From assembly GCF_023700755.1 (NCBI RefSeq), contig NZ_JAMKOJ010000002.1, forward strand, positions 312,329 to 376,328: a stretch of DNA of 64,000 nt, read 5' to 3'. Each line of letters begins with the position of its first letter. Positions within the stretch are counted from its first letter, which is position 1. This document shows, one piece after another, positions 18,532 to 27,669 of this stretch. Origin of the DNA: Allorhizobium sonneratiae (lineage in GTDB: Bacteria > Pseudomonadota > Alphaproteobacteria > Rhizobiales > Rhizobiaceae). The position numbers and the translations under genes were made by a program. The notes under the pieces were generated by a model, which saw only the letters and a list, made by a program, of their open reading frames with translations, did no database searches and was not told the DNA's origin.

Positions 18532-19452
18532 TCAGGTGCTTGCCACACCACGCAGGCGCCGCCAGAGCCGCCCGTCAATTGCGAGAAGTCCGAGAGCGAT
18601 CAGAACCATGCCGACGAGATGGCGTGGCGCGACCTGTTCGCCAAGGACCAGCGCACCGAGAAAAAGGGCGCTTGGCGGGATCAGAATGGTGACCAGCATG
18701 AGATTGGTGGCACCCGCCGTTTCAAGAATGCGGAAATAGAGCGTATAGCCGATGGCCGTCGAGAGCAGCGCCAGACCGGCAATCGCGCCAAGGGTTTCAA
18801 GACCCGGCATGGGCAGGCTGAAAGGATGCTCGAGCAGGAGCGTAACGGGAGCCAACAGGATGGCCGAAGTCGTGACCTGACCGGCCGCCGGCAAAAGCGG
18901 CGGCAAGCCCATGCGGCGAAAACGGCGTCCGTAAAGACCGGCAAAGGCATAGGAAACCGCCGCTGCCAATACAGCCAGCTCCCCGGCCAGCGAACTGCCC
19001 ATATGCTGGACGACAGCCGGGCCGATCATCACCACCACGCCAGAAAAGCCAATCAGCACCCCGGCAAGGCGGTTGGCCGTGAGCTTTTCATCTGCCGTCA
19101 GATAATGGGCCAGCACCACACCGAAGAGCGGTGTCGTCGCATTGAAAATCGCCGCAAGCCCTGCCGCAATATGGGTCTGCCCCCAGACGATCAGGGTGAA
19201 GGGGATGGCGTTGTTCAACAGCCCCATGCCGAGAAAGGCCAGCCATATCTGCGGCGAACGTGGCACTTCCATGCCTTTGAGCCGGACGATCAGCCAGAGA
19301 GCAATTGCAGCAAGGCTGACGCGCGCCAGAACAATGGTCAAAGGCGGCCAGACCTTGACCAGAATGCCGATAAACAGAAAAGACCCACCCCATAGCAGCG
19401 AAAGCAACACCAGCATTGCCCATTCCGCTGTCGTCATTTGTTTTGTCGCCAT
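18532..19452 (-). CDS. EamA-family (DMT) membrane transporter
   Basis: A 306-residue protein with about ten membrane segments in two EamA repeats (first around 10-140, second around 155-290). Signatures include LLSLLWGGSFLFIGI at the start, FNATTPLFGVVLAHYL in repeat 1 and ETAGATNLMLVTILIPPSAL in repeat 2. The family exports amino acids and metabolites; the substrate is unknown. GGAGATGTGCT precedes the ATG. It is divergent from a LysR-type gene, which is the obvious candidate regulator. Confidence 0.88.
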   Translation of the reverse strand: MATKQMTTAEWAMLVLLSLLWGGSFLFIGILVKVWPPLTIVLARVSLAAIALWLIVRLKGMEVPRSPQIWLAFLGMGLLNNAIPFTLIVWGQTHIAAGLAAIFNATTPLFGVVLAHYLTADEKLTANRLAGVLIGFSGVVVMIGPAVVQHMGSSLAGELAVLAAAVSYAFAGLYGRRFRRMGLPPLLPAAGQVTTSAILLAPVTLLLEHPFSLPMPGLETLGAIAGLALLSTAIGYTLYFRILETAGATNLMLVTILIPPSALFLGALVLGEQVAPRHLVGMVLIALGLLAIDGRLWRRLRGVAST

Positions 19453-19620
19453 AGCACATCTCCGAGGTTTCCCTCAAAACGACAGAGGGATTGATGGAGA
19501 CGCCACCCGTTTTTCGGTTGCTCGCGCGCTCCATTTCATGTTGACTTTTTCTGTGCTATTTCTTTTTCAACGCTTGAACAAACGAGTAATTCTCTGCTCG
19601 GCATTGAGTTTTTCTAAAGC

Positions 19621-20535
19621 ATGAATTCTGTCCTTCCTCCTCTCTCCGCACTTCGGGCCTTTGAGGCGTCAGCACGGCATGGAAGCATGAAAAAAGCCGC
19701 TGAAGAACTGCATGTCACCGCTGGTGCCGTAAGCCTGCAGATCAAGACATTGGAAGCGTTTCTCGGTCTCACACTCTTTCTTCGCCAGCCCCGTTCCCTT
19801 GAACTGACGCGCGAGGGCCATGACTATTTTGCGTCCCTGCGGATCGCCTTCCGTCTGATGCAGGAGGCAACCGCAGCCATCAAAGCCGGCAATCGCCAGG
19901 AAATCGTTGTGTTGAGCTGCACCACGGGCTTTGCCATCCAATGGCTGCTGCCACGACTGGAGCAATTCAACCTCCGGCACCCGGAGATCGATCTGCGCAT
20001 CGGCACAACGGGCCGTCTGGTGGATTTCGACAGAGACGGTATCGACCTTGCCGTGCGCCATGGTCTGGGCGTCTGGAAGGGACTTGTGTCGGAACGGCTG
20101 GTGGATGACGATATGCTGGTCGTTTGCAGTCCCGATCTGGCCCGGACACTCGGCAACCCGGCCCGGCCTGAGCAATTGCAGCACCACACCCTCATCCATG
20201 ATGTGAGCCGTGAAGATTGGCGTCTATGGCTGGAAGCAAATGGACTGAAACCTGCGCATTGGAAACAGGGGCCGGTGATTGCCCCAGACAGCAATGGTGC
20301 ACTGGAGGCTGCGCGTGCCGGTTTGGGCTTTGCCTTGATGCGGAGCAGTTTTATTGAGCACGACCTCCGAGAAAAGCGTCTTATCGCACCCTTTCCAGCA
20401 TCCCATAGAAGCCAGATGGCCTATTACCTTGCCTATCCAGCAACATCTTTGCAGAGAACCGCAACACGACAGGTCAGGGACTGGCTCATGGCCGAAGCCT
20501 CTGCTCCGCAGCCGCCAGAGCCAAACGAGATGTAA
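19621..20535 (+). CDS. LysR-family transcriptional regulator (GcvA-like)
   Basis: The N-terminal helix-turn-helix (LRAFEASARHGSMKKAAEEL, then TAGAVSLQIKTLEAFLGL) and the effector domain (about 95-290) are typical of the GcvA/AmpR branch of LysR regulators. 304 residues. The 168-bp gap to the divergent EamA exporter gene is where it should bind; no clear palindromic T-N11-A site was picked there. Its inducer is unknown. Confidence 0.88.
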   Translation: MNSVLPPLSALRAFEASARHGSMKKAAEELHVTAGAVSLQIKTLEAFLGLTLFLRQPRSLELTREGHDYFASLRIAFRLMQEATAAIKAGNRQEIVVLSCTTGFAIQWLLPRLEQFNLRHPEIDLRIGTTGRLVDFDRDGIDLAVRHGLGVWKGLVSERLVDDDMLVVCSPDLARTLGNPARPEQLQHHTLIHDVSREDWRLWLEANGLKPAHWKQGPVIAPDSNGALEAARAGLGFALMRSSFIEHDLREKRLIAPFPASHRSQMAYYLAYPATSLQRTATRQVRDWLMAEASAPQPPEPNEM

Positions 20536-20652
20536 GTCATATCTCACGCAAACCCGCCGCAACATGCTGCGTTTGATAAAATGCACCATGCAGTTGCTAT
20601 CGGCAGGTTGACCAGAGCATTTCAGCAAACACATTGAGACTGTCAGGTTCAT

Positions 20653-20691
20653 AGAGCATCGGATCGAAAATCGGTTGGGATCCGACGCTCT
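20653..20691. repeat. Hairpin module AGAGCATCGGATC / GATCCGACGCTCT
   Basis: Inverted repeat with 13-base arms (20653-20665 and 20679-20691) and one mismatch. It begins with AGAGCATCG, the end sequence also found in the repeats at 35927 and, in reverse, at 20857 and 52807. Confidence 0.7.
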
Positions 20692-20702
20692 AAAGCATGT
20701 CG

Positions 20703-20796
20703 CGTTTCATTGTCCTCAATGAAACGATAACGTATATGCGGCAAAACAAAGACTTAAAGCACGTTGCGTGAGGCTGATAAGCCGCAACGTGCTTTA
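20703..20796. repeat. Two-hairpin repeat, inverted relative to the copy at 46269
   Basis: A perfect 10-bp stem CGTTTCATTG-TCCT-CAATGAAACG (20703-20726) is followed by a conserved linker and a perfect 14-bp stem, arms 20755-20768 (TAAAGCACGTTGCG) and 20783-20796. Read on the opposite strand, the second stem plus linker closely matches 46269 to about 46343. Confidence 0.78.
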
Positions 20797-20857
20797 GAGT
20801 TTGTTGATACACCGGATTTTACCGAAAACCTGTTCCCACGTTTCGGTCGATGCTCTA
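20796..20857. repeat. AGAGTTTGTTGA...CGATGCTCTA repeat, copy 1
   Basis: This 62-bp module is nearly identical to 52746-52807 (shared AGAGTTTGTTGA, CGGATT.TACCGAAAACC, TTTCGGTCGATGCTCTA). It is joined without a gap to the two-hairpin module before it and the hairpin after it. Confidence 0.8.
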
Positions 20858-20886
20858 GAGCGTTTCCAGTATCACCGGAAACGCTC
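20858..20886. terminator. Hairpin next to the dnaA stop codon
   Basis: Perfect 10-bp stem GAGCGTTTCC / GGAAACGCTC with a 9-base loop, ending 9 bp before the dnaA stop. There is no T-run, so it would be a weak or factor-dependent terminator, or an mRNA 3'-end stabiliser. Confidence 0.5.
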
Positions 20887-20894
20887 CAGCAGGA

Positions 20895-22436
20895 TCATTC
20901 GTTGATCAGACGGCGCAGCAGTTCGATTTCCTGCGACAGCTTCTGATCTCCGGAAATCAGTTCCTCGATCTTGCGCACAGCATGCAATACCGTGGTGTGA
21001 TCGCGCCCACCGAAACGGCGACCGATTTCCGGGAAGGAGCGCGGCGTCATGGTCTTCGACAGATACATGGCGATCTGTCGCGGCTTGACGATAACGCGGG
21101 TGCGCCGGTTCGACACCAGTTCCTGACGCGACACATTATAGTGGCGGGCGACGATACGCTGGATATCCTCAATGCGCACCCGCTTCTGATCGGATGCTCC
21201 GACGAGATGGGCCAGCAATTCATCGACGCGGTCGATGGTCAGATTGGCCTCAAAGGAGCGCCGGAACACCAGCTGATTGAAAGCCCCTTCCAGATCACGA
21301 CCACTGCTGGCGACATTGCGCGCCACATGAGCGAGAATCTCCACCGGAATATCCAGCGAAGGATCGTCCTTGCGCGCGGCCTCCAGACGCGATTTCAGCA
21401 TATCGAGGCGCATCTCGTAATCGGGCGCTTCCATTTCGATGGCGACACCGCCCTGCAGACGCGAGCGAACGCGCTGATCGAGCGATTCCAGCTCCCAGGG
21501 CGCGCGGTCAGCAGCCACGACGACCTGCTTGGCGCTGTCGAGCAGCATGTTCAGCAGATGGCAGAATTCATGCTGGATGGTCTTACCCTGCAGAAACTGC
21601 ATATCGTCGATGATCAGAAGATCGATATTGCGCAGCGAATCCTTGAGCGAAAGCGCGTCATTGTCACGAATGGCCGTGGCAAAGCGCCACATGAAATATT
21701 CCGCCGTCAGATAGACGACACGCGGCGCCCGCGGGCTATTGATCGCCGCATTGGCAATGGCCTGCAACAGATGGGTCTTGCCCAGACCAACGGAGGAATG
21801 GATGAAGAGCGGATTGAAGCGCACTGCGCCAGCACCGGCCTCGGCAATGGTCTTGGCGGCGGCAACGGCCACACGGTTCGACGAGCCTTCGATGAAACCG
21901 TCAAAGGTGAAACGGCTATCCAGCGGCGATCCGAACAGCGGACCCTGAACGCTGGCGGTTTTTTGCGGGGCAGAAACGGTCGGCAGCACCGAGGCCACCT
22001 GCTGGGCACTGGACGGCACAGACCGCTTTGCCGTCGATGCGGCAGAAGCCTCAACGGCCTGACCACGGTCATCTGCTGCGCGCACATTGCGGCTGGCGCT
22101 GCGCACCAGAATCTCAACCTTGAGAATATCCGGGTTTTCGCCCTGAAAAATCGAGGTGATCAGATCGAGATAACGATTGTTGATCCAGGACTTGAGGAAG
22201 GTTGTCGGAACGGACAGGCGTACAACACTTTTCGATGCCGAATGCAGTTTCAGACGTCCAAACCAGCTGGCAAACACATCGGGCCCGACCTGAGCCTTCA
22301 ACAGAACGCAGAACCGCTCAAACAATGCGTCATGCCGGATTTCAGCCCCCTCGCTTTCATGGCCAATGGCCTCATCACTGGCGAGCTGCCCATCCCCATT
22401 GGCCGCTGAATTCGCCGTTACCATCGTCATATGCAT
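20895..22436 (-). CDS. dnaA: Chromosomal replication initiator DnaA
   Basis: DnaA binds oriC boxes and melts the origin. Domain I (about 30-115, [21 protein letters not shown]), a linker, the AAA+ domain with Walker [13 protein letters not shown] and Walker [11 protein letters not shown], and the C-terminal DNA-binding domain with [20 protein letters not shown] are all present. The ATG at 22436 ([10 protein letters not shown]) has GGAAGG just upstream; a TTG at 22451 is less likely. About 513 residues. As in rhizobia, it is near rpsT rather than dnaN. Confidence 0.97.
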   Translation of the reverse strand: MHMTMVTANSAANGDGQLASDEAIGHESEGAEIRHDALFERFCVLLKAQVGPDVFASWFGRLKLHSASKSVVRLSVPTTFLKSWINNRYLDLITSIFQGENPDILKVEILVRSASRNVRAADDRGQAVEASAASTAKRSVPSSAQQVASVLPTVSAPQKTASVQGPLFGSPLDSRFTFDGFIEGSSNRVAVAAAKTIAEAGAGAVRFNPLFIHSSVGLGKTHLLQAIANAAINSPRAPRVVYLTAEYFMWRFATAIRDNDALSLKDSLRNIDLLIIDDMQFLQGKTIQHEFCHLLNMLLDSAKQVVVAADRAPWELESLDQRVRSRLQGGVAIEMEAPDYEMRLDMLKSRLEAARKDDPSLDIPVEILAHVARNVASSGRDLEGAFNQLVFRRSFEANLTIDRVDELLAHLVGASDQKRVRIEDIQRIVARHYNVSRQELVSNRRTRVIVKPRQIAMYLSKTMTPRSFPEIGRRFGGRDHTTVLHAVRKIEELISGDQKLSQEIELLRRLINE

Positions 22437-23523
22437 ATCGCCGCCTTCCAATCTTCAATCCCGGCCGGCCATCGATCATTCGTGGCCGACAATTTATTTC
22501 TCTCAGGGAACGACACCCGCCACCCGTCAGCAGCGTCCGTTCCAGACCATCAAAGCCCTGCAACCCGATAAAGTGACTGTCAGGCTGAAAGTCGCCAGAT
22601 TCACCAGGAATTGGACAGACTTTTCTTCAAGCTCGCCAAAGCCTTTGATCTTTCGGAAAACGGCTTACCGAAATCCTCAACCAAAATGCCAACAGTTACC
22701 CAGACGCCCCCGTCCGTGTTCCCATCACCTGCAGCAAGATCCAACACCTTAAACCAGGAAAGCAACATACCGACACGCGACATGCCCTGTCCCCGGATTC
22801 CTTTTGCCAGATACGTGGCGCAACGCCATCTTTCCGGCAAAATCGGCCCAATCAAACCGCTGAGGTGATCATCAGGTCACATATGCCCAGCATCGTGCCA
22901 AAATATGACACACATTCCTGTCAGCACACCTGTCATCCTCGTACATGAAAGGCGGCTGTCTTTCCGGTCTCCTCTCGTTTCCGTTCAAGGCTCGACACCA
23001 TTTCCGGGGAAATGGCAGACAAAAATCAAGTCACCACTTTCGCAAAACGAAAATGGACGCAACTCAAATCAAATGTGTGAGAAAACGGAACAGATCGTTC
23101 CGCCTGGGAGAAGACACTTCTGAAAAACCGTTTTTTTAAACTCAGTTTTCTCGAAAAGGGTCACTGCCCTCGCCTCTCTTGAAAACCATTTAGTCAGGAT
23201 CGGAGGCGGAGATCAACAATGAATTTTACCTAAAATTAAGAGCCCGCCATTGACTCTGCAAGGCAAGCTTCCACAGCCTAAAACGCCAAAAAAGAAATGC
23301 TTTTGAATCAAGGAGTTTGTGACGCGACCTCTGGGGAAGAGGGCAAAAGTGCAAAAAATAAAAAAATAACTTGACTCTCTTTCCGGGCCGCCTGCCGTAA
23401 AGGAAAGGGGCCGCAAGGATACGATCCTCGCACATGCCATTGAAATCAATGGAATTTTCCCGTCACGCAGATGACATTGAACGGCAAGTTTTCTCTATTG
23501 CGCATTCAGGCGGACCAGAATCA
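22437..23523. other. Long dnaA upstream region (about 1.1 kb)
   Basis: No supported gene lies between dnaA and the rpsT terminator. I searched for exact DnaA boxes (TTATCCACA or its complement) and saw none, so there is no direct sign of a replication origin. The part 23330-23400 is unusual: an A/T-rich run (AAAAAATAAAAAAATAA) next to a GC-rich pairing segment (CTTTCCGGGCCGCC ... GGAAAGGGGCC). It could be a long dnaA leader or house a small RNA; both are guesses. Confidence 0.45.
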
Positions 23524-23525
23524 TA

Positions 23526-23552
23526 AAAAGCCCGGCACACCTGCCAGGCTTT
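23526..23552 (-). terminator. Rho-independent terminator of rpsT
   Basis: Read on the minus strand the stem is AAAGCCTGGC-AGGTGT-GCCGGGCTTT with one G-U pair, followed by further Ts. It begins 28 bp after the rpsT stop. Confidence 0.85.
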
Positions 23553-23579
23553 ATAAAAAAACCGAATTTATGACGAAAA

Positions 23580-23846
23580 TCAGGCTGCCAGGGCCTTAAC
23601 CCGACCGGCAAGGCGGGAAATTTTACGCGATACAGTGTTCAGATGCATGACACCCTTTGAAGCTGCGCGATGCAACTCAGGCTGAGCTACCTTCAAGGCT
23701 TCAGCAGCAGCGGCAGCATCGCCTGATGCGATGGCTTCTTCGACCTTACGCACGAAGTTGCGCACGCGCGAACGGCGGCTCTTGTTGATTTCAGTGCGGC
23801 GAGCGATCTTGCGGGTCGCTTTTTTAGCCGAAGTCGTATTGGCCAT
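23580..23846 (-). CDS. rpsT: 30S ribosomal protein S20
   Basis: An 88-residue, Lys/Arg-rich protein that binds 16S rRNA early in 30S assembly. The N-terminus [17 protein letters not shown] and the segment [23 protein letters not shown] near the end are characteristic. Single-gene unit with its own terminator. mutM lies about 216 bp upstream on the same strand. Confidence 0.97.
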   Translation of the reverse strand: MANTTSAKKATRKIARRTEINKSRRSRVRNFVRKVEEAIASGDAAAAAEALKVAQPELHRAASKGVMHLNTVSRKISRLAGRVKALAA

Positions 23847-24062
23847 TTATGTCTCTCTCAATCTGTTCTGACCTGACCCCACTCGTGTCGCAGCGTCGTT
23901 CCCACCCGCCTATGCAGGTGATCACGGCCGACAATCAAGGGAGCAATCGGACAAAAGCCATAAGCTTTCCTAACTGTGGGCGGTGCTATAACCGGAAAGA
24001 TCGCCGCCGTCAACGCCGTTCTCGTGCTTTATTGCATGGCATGGGTCGACTTTGCCGCTTTG

Positions 24063-24956
24063 TCATCTCTGGCAGCGTGCGCAATGAAAGGTGGAACGAC
24101 CCGACTGGAGGATACGCTCCACCTTTCCTGTGCAGCCGGGCGTGCGGCAATCCTGCCCTTCCCGGTCATAGACATTGAAACTGTGCTGGAAATAGCCAAG
24201 GCTGCCATCGGCGCGGATATGATCGCGCAAAGTCGATCCGCCGGCGGCAATGGCCTCATCGATGACGGCGCGAATGGCATCGGACAGCAGCACCAGCGCC
24301 GGCAGTGGTTCGCCCGCCTTGCCGACCAGCATTCCTGCCGGCGTTTGCGGCGAAAGGCCCGCCCGCCACAGGGCCTCACAGACATAGATATTGCCGAGGC
24401 CTGCTATTGTGCGCTGATCGAGCAAGGCGGCTTTCAGGGGTTGCGCCTTGCTTTTAAAGCGTCCTGCGAGATAAGCGGCATCGAACCCATTTCCGACAGG
24501 CTCCGGCCCGAGCCCGCCCAGTGCCGGATGCTCCTGCATGACGCGCCGCTCCAGAATATCCATGAAGCCAAAACGGCGCGGGTCGTTATAGATCACCCGC
24601 ACCGGCCTTCCGTTTGCGGCCACAAGGTGAAAAATGACATGATCGTGTTTTTCGTCACGCGAGCGGGCCATGTGAAACTGGCCGGGCTGTCGGGCATCGC
24701 CCCCGGCCTCGACCCGATAGGAGCCGGACATGCCGAGATGGGAGAGGATGGAAAAACCATCGTCCAGATCGATCAGCAGATATTTGGCCCGGCGCGACAA
24801 TGCGACGATCCGCCGCCCCGCCACCCGCCCGGCCAGCCCTTCGGGCAAGGGAAAGCGCAGGTCTGCGCGCCTGAGTTCAAGCCTTTCGATAAGGCCTGCC
24901 TCCATCACGGGCGCCAGTCCGCGTCGGACCGTCTCCACCTCTGGCAATTCCGGCAT
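24063..24956 (-). CDS. mutM: Formamidopyrimidine-DNA glycosylase
   Basis: Removes 8-oxoguanine and formamidopyrimidines from DNA and cuts the strand. The catalytic N-terminus [14 protein letters not shown] (Pro1 after Met removal, Glu2) is intact. The H2TH region contains [17 protein letters not shown], and the C-terminal zinc finger has four Cys in [10 protein letters not shown] and FHCARCQR. 297 residues. Divergent from ubiE. Confidence 0.97.
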   Translation of the reverse strand: MPELPEVETVRRGLAPVMEAGLIERLELRRADLRFPLPEGLAGRVAGRRIVALSRRAKYLLIDLDDGFSILSHLGMSGSYRVEAGGDARQPGQFHMARSRDEKHDHVIFHLVAANGRPVRVIYNDPRRFGFMDILERRVMQEHPALGGLGPEPVGNGFDAAYLAGRFKSKAQPLKAALLDQRTIAGLGNIYVCEALWRAGLSPQTPAGMLVGKAGEPLPALVLLSDAIRAVIDEAIAAGGSTLRDHIRADGSLGYFQHSFNVYDREGQDCRTPGCTGKVERILQSGRSTFHCARCQR

Positions 24957-25025
24957 GATATCTCCATGTTTTTGTTTCGGCGCCGGTCAGGATGGTCTAT
25001 GGACTGTCTCGACCGGTGACGTTCT

Positions 25026-25041
25026 GCTTCTATATAGAAGC
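25026..25041. promoter_or_regulatory. Perfect 16-bp palindrome between mutM and ubiE
   Basis: GCTTCTATATAGAAGC is a perfect palindrome in the gap between divergent mutM (start 24956) and ubiE (start 25190). It may be a repressor site or part of a promoter (TATATA centre). No known regulator could be assigned. Confidence 0.4.
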
Positions 25042-25189
25042 TGGATCGGCCAGGCCAAAGGTTTGATCGACCCCACGTCCCGCGGGTGCGAACGACCCTT
25101 TCCTGCGGACCCTTTGTACAGACCAGTCAAAAGGCAGTTCCCGGCACGAACGGGCGTTGCAGCAGACACGAGGCAGATGGAGTGAAACG

Positions 25190-25966
25190 ATGACGGCAAG
25201 CCGGACCCTGGCCGAAGGCGGCATGGAAACATCCTATGGTTTTCGCGATGTCGCGGAAGGTGAAAAACAGGGCCTCGTCAACGAGGTGTTTCACAAGGTG
25301 GCCAAGCGCTACGACATCATGAACGACGTGATGTCGGCGGGCATGCATCGTCTGTGGAAGGATGCCATGGTGGCAGCGCTTCATCCGTCGAAAAACCCGA
25401 GCTACAAAGTCCTGGATGTGGCAGGCGGCACAGGCGATATCGCCTTCCGCATCGTCGAAGCCTCGAAGCGTCAGGCACATGTGACCGTGCTCGACATCAA
25501 TGCCTCGATGCTTCAGGTCGGCGAAGAACGCGCAGCCAAGAAGAGGCTGAGCGACAATGTGACCTTTGTCGAAGCCAATGCCGAAGCGCTACCCTTCGAG
25601 GACAACAGTTTCGATGCCTATACGGTCGCCTTCGGCATCCGCAATGTACCGCGCATCGATACGGCGCTGTCGGAGGCTTTCCGCGTGCTCAAACGCGGCG
25701 GACGTCTGCTGGTCCTGGAATTTTCCGAGGTGCAGCTTCCCGTTCTCGACGAGGTTTACGACCAGTGGTCGTTCAAGGCCATTCCGAAATTTGGCCAAAT
25801 GATCACCGGCGATGGCGAACCCTATCAGTATCTGGTGGAATCGATCCGAAAGTTTCCCAATCAAAAGGATTTTGCCCGGATGGTGGAGACCGCAGGCTTT
25901 TCCAGAGTGGCCTATACCAATTACACCGGCGGCATTGTGGCGCTGCATTCCGGCTGGAAAATCTGA
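25190..25966 (+). CDS. ubiE: Ubiquinone/menaquinone C-methyltransferase UbiE
   Basis: Catalyses the C-methylation step of ubiquinone synthesis with SAM. Signatures include [21 protein letters not shown], the SAM motif [35 protein letters not shown] and [20 protein letters not shown]. The start at 25190 ([11 protein letters not shown]) has GGAG upstream. 258 residues. Followed after 66 bp by ubiB, the usual alphaproteobacterial pairing. Confidence 0.96.
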   Translation: MTASRTLAEGGMETSYGFRDVAEGEKQGLVNEVFHKVAKRYDIMNDVMSAGMHRLWKDAMVAALHPSKNPSYKVLDVAGGTGDIAFRIVEASKRQAHVTVLDINASMLQVGEERAAKKRLSDNVTFVEANAEALPFEDNSFDAYTVAFGIRNVPRIDTALSEAFRVLKRGGRLLVLEFSEVQLPVLDEVYDQWSFKAIPKFGQMITGDGEPYQYLVESIRKFPNQKDFARMVETAGFSRVAYTNYTGGIVALHSGWKI

Positions 25967-26032
25967 CGACAGGGTAGAGGCTGCGGTCCAATCGTGGCGA
26001 TGCGGCGTGTGACCGCGGTTCGATGAGGTTTC

Positions 26033-27604
26033 ATGAGTACGTTCAGCGCTTATCTCCGGCTGGTCAAGGTCGGGTGGATTCTGCTTCGTGAAGGGGTGAT
26101 TTCGGCCCTGCCGACGGACGGCCTGCCACCGGCGGCCGTGATGGTGAAATCCGCCCTCAGTCTTCTCGAGCGCAAGCGAAAGATAAGCTCGGTCCGATCC
26201 GACCGCCTGTCGCGCGCGGTCGAGCGGCTCGGGCCCTCCTATGTCAAGATCGGCCAGTTCCTCGCCACCCGTCCGGATGTGGTGGGGGCGGAGCTTGCCG
26301 CCGATCTGACCGGTCTGCAGGACCGTATGACCTTTTTCCCGATGGAAGACGCAAAGAGCGCCATCCAGAATTCGCTCGGTCGCCCGGTCGATGCGCTCTA
26401 CACGTCCTTCGGTGCACCGATCGCCGCCGCCTCCATTGCCCAGGTCCATCCCTGTCAGGTCGACACGCCGTCGGGAGCGCGCAAGGTGGCGGTGAAGGTC
26501 ATCCGGCCCGGCGTGCGCCGCCGTTTTGCCGGCGATATTGAAGTCATGTATCTGGTTGCGCGGCTGCAGGACCTGTTTCTGCCGCATATGCGCCGGCTGA
26601 AGCCGGTCGAGGTGACGAAGGCGCTGGAACAGACCACCAAGCTGGAAATGGATCTGAGGCTCGAAGCCGCCGCCCTGTCGGAACTTGCGGAAAACACAAG
26701 CAAGGATCCGGGTTTCCGTGTGCCGGAGGTGGACTGGGAGCGCACCGGTCGCGACGTCTTGACCATGGAATGGATCGACGGCGTCAAGATGTCGGATGTC
26801 GAGGGGCTGAAAGCCGCCGGTCACGATCTCGATGCGCTGGCCGATACGCTGATGCAATCCTTCCTGCGCCACACGCTGCGCGACGGCTTTTTCCATGCCG
26901 ACATGCATCCCGGCAATCTCTTCGTCGATGCAAAGGGTGTCATCGTCGCCGTCGACATGGGCATCAGCGGTCGGATCGGCAAGAAAGAGCGGCGGTTTCT
27001 GGCGGAAATTCTCTATGGCTTCATCACCCGCGACTATATGCGGGTGGCAGAGGTGCATTTTGAGGCGGGTTATGTACCCTCACACCAGAATGTCGCCAGC
27101 TTCGCTCAGGCCATCCGCGCCATTGTCGAGCCGATCCACGGCCAGCCCGCCGAAACCATTTCCATGGCAAGGCTTCTGACGCTGCTGTTCGAGGTGACGG
27201 AACTCTTCGACATGGCGACGCGGCCCGAACTGGTCATGCTGCAAAAAACCATGGTGGTTGTGGAGGGTGTCTCGCGCATGCTCAATCCGCGCTTCAACAT
27301 GTGGAAAGCGTCCGAACCGGTCGTCGCCAGCTGGATAAGGGACAATCTTGGCCCGAAACGCCTGCTGGTCGATGTGCAGGATGGCGTCAAGGCCGCTTTG
27401 CGCGTGGCCGAAGCCCTGCCCGACATTGCCGCCAAGACCGAGAAACTGCACAGCGAATTGATGCATATGAGCGAGCACGGCCTGCGCTTCGATGCTGAAA
27501 CGGCAGAGGCCATCGGCAAAGCCGAAGCGCGCCACAGCCGCAGCGGACGGCTGGCGCTCTGGGTCATCGCGCTCAGCCTGCTGGCCATTGCCCTGCATGT
27601 GTGA
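26033..27604 (+). CDS. ubiB: Ubiquinone biosynthesis protein UbiB (ABC1/ADCK atypical kinase)
   Basis: UbiB is an atypical kinase/ATPase needed for ubiquinone synthesis. The family-defining KxGQ motif (YVKIGQFLATRPD), the Ala-rich loop (AAASIAQVHP), the ExD motif (EMDLRLEAAAL) and the catalytic DGFFHADMHPGNLFVD are all visible. A hydrophobic C-terminal anchor (LALWVIALSLLAIALHV) attaches it to the membrane. 523 residues. In many rhizobia coaBC follows; here a signalling cassette lies between. Confidence 0.95.
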   Translation: MSTFSAYLRLVKVGWILLREGVISALPTDGLPPAAVMVKSALSLLERKRKISSVRSDRLSRAVERLGPSYVKIGQFLATRPDVVGAELAADLTGLQDRMTFFPMEDAKSAIQNSLGRPVDALYTSFGAPIAAASIAQVHPCQVDTPSGARKVAVKVIRPGVRRRFAGDIEVMYLVARLQDLFLPHMRRLKPVEVTKALEQTTKLEMDLRLEAAALSELAENTSKDPGFRVPEVDWERTGRDVLTMEWIDGVKMSDVEGLKAAGHDLDALADTLMQSFLRHTLRDGFFHADMHPGNLFVDAKGVIVAVDMGISGRIGKKERRFLAEILYGFITRDYMRVAEVHFEAGYVPSHQNVASFAQAIRAIVEPIHGQPAETISMARLLTLLFEVTELFDMATRPELVMLQKTMVVVEGVSRMLNPRFNMWKASEPVVASWIRDNLGPKRLLVDVQDGVKAALRVAEALPDIAAKTEKLHSELMHMSEHGLRFDAETAEAIGKAEARHSRSGRLALWVIALSLLAIALHV

Positions 27605-27669
27605 GGGGCCTTTTCAGGACAGCCTGACGGGTCTTCTCACATAGGTTCCGAGACAAGGGGGATAAGACC

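Larger units (their letters stand above)
20536..20894. other. LysR-dnaA convergent gap filled with hairpin repeats
   Basis: The gap between two convergent genes consists largely of palindromic modules, listed separately from 20653 to 20886. Before 20653 nothing specific is seen, apart from a TGATAAAATGC motif at about 20574 that also occurs near 660. Confidence 0.6.

Noticed and set aside
23213..23449. 78-codon minus-strand frame in the dnaA-rpsT gap
   Set aside because: Composition is unlike a protein (runs of Phe and Cys from the T-rich stretch) and no ribosome-binding site is seen.
22437..23579. Replication origin next to dnaA
   Set aside because: No consensus DnaA boxes seen, and in related Rhizobiales oriC is normally not beside dnaA. 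A looser box search was not possible by eye.
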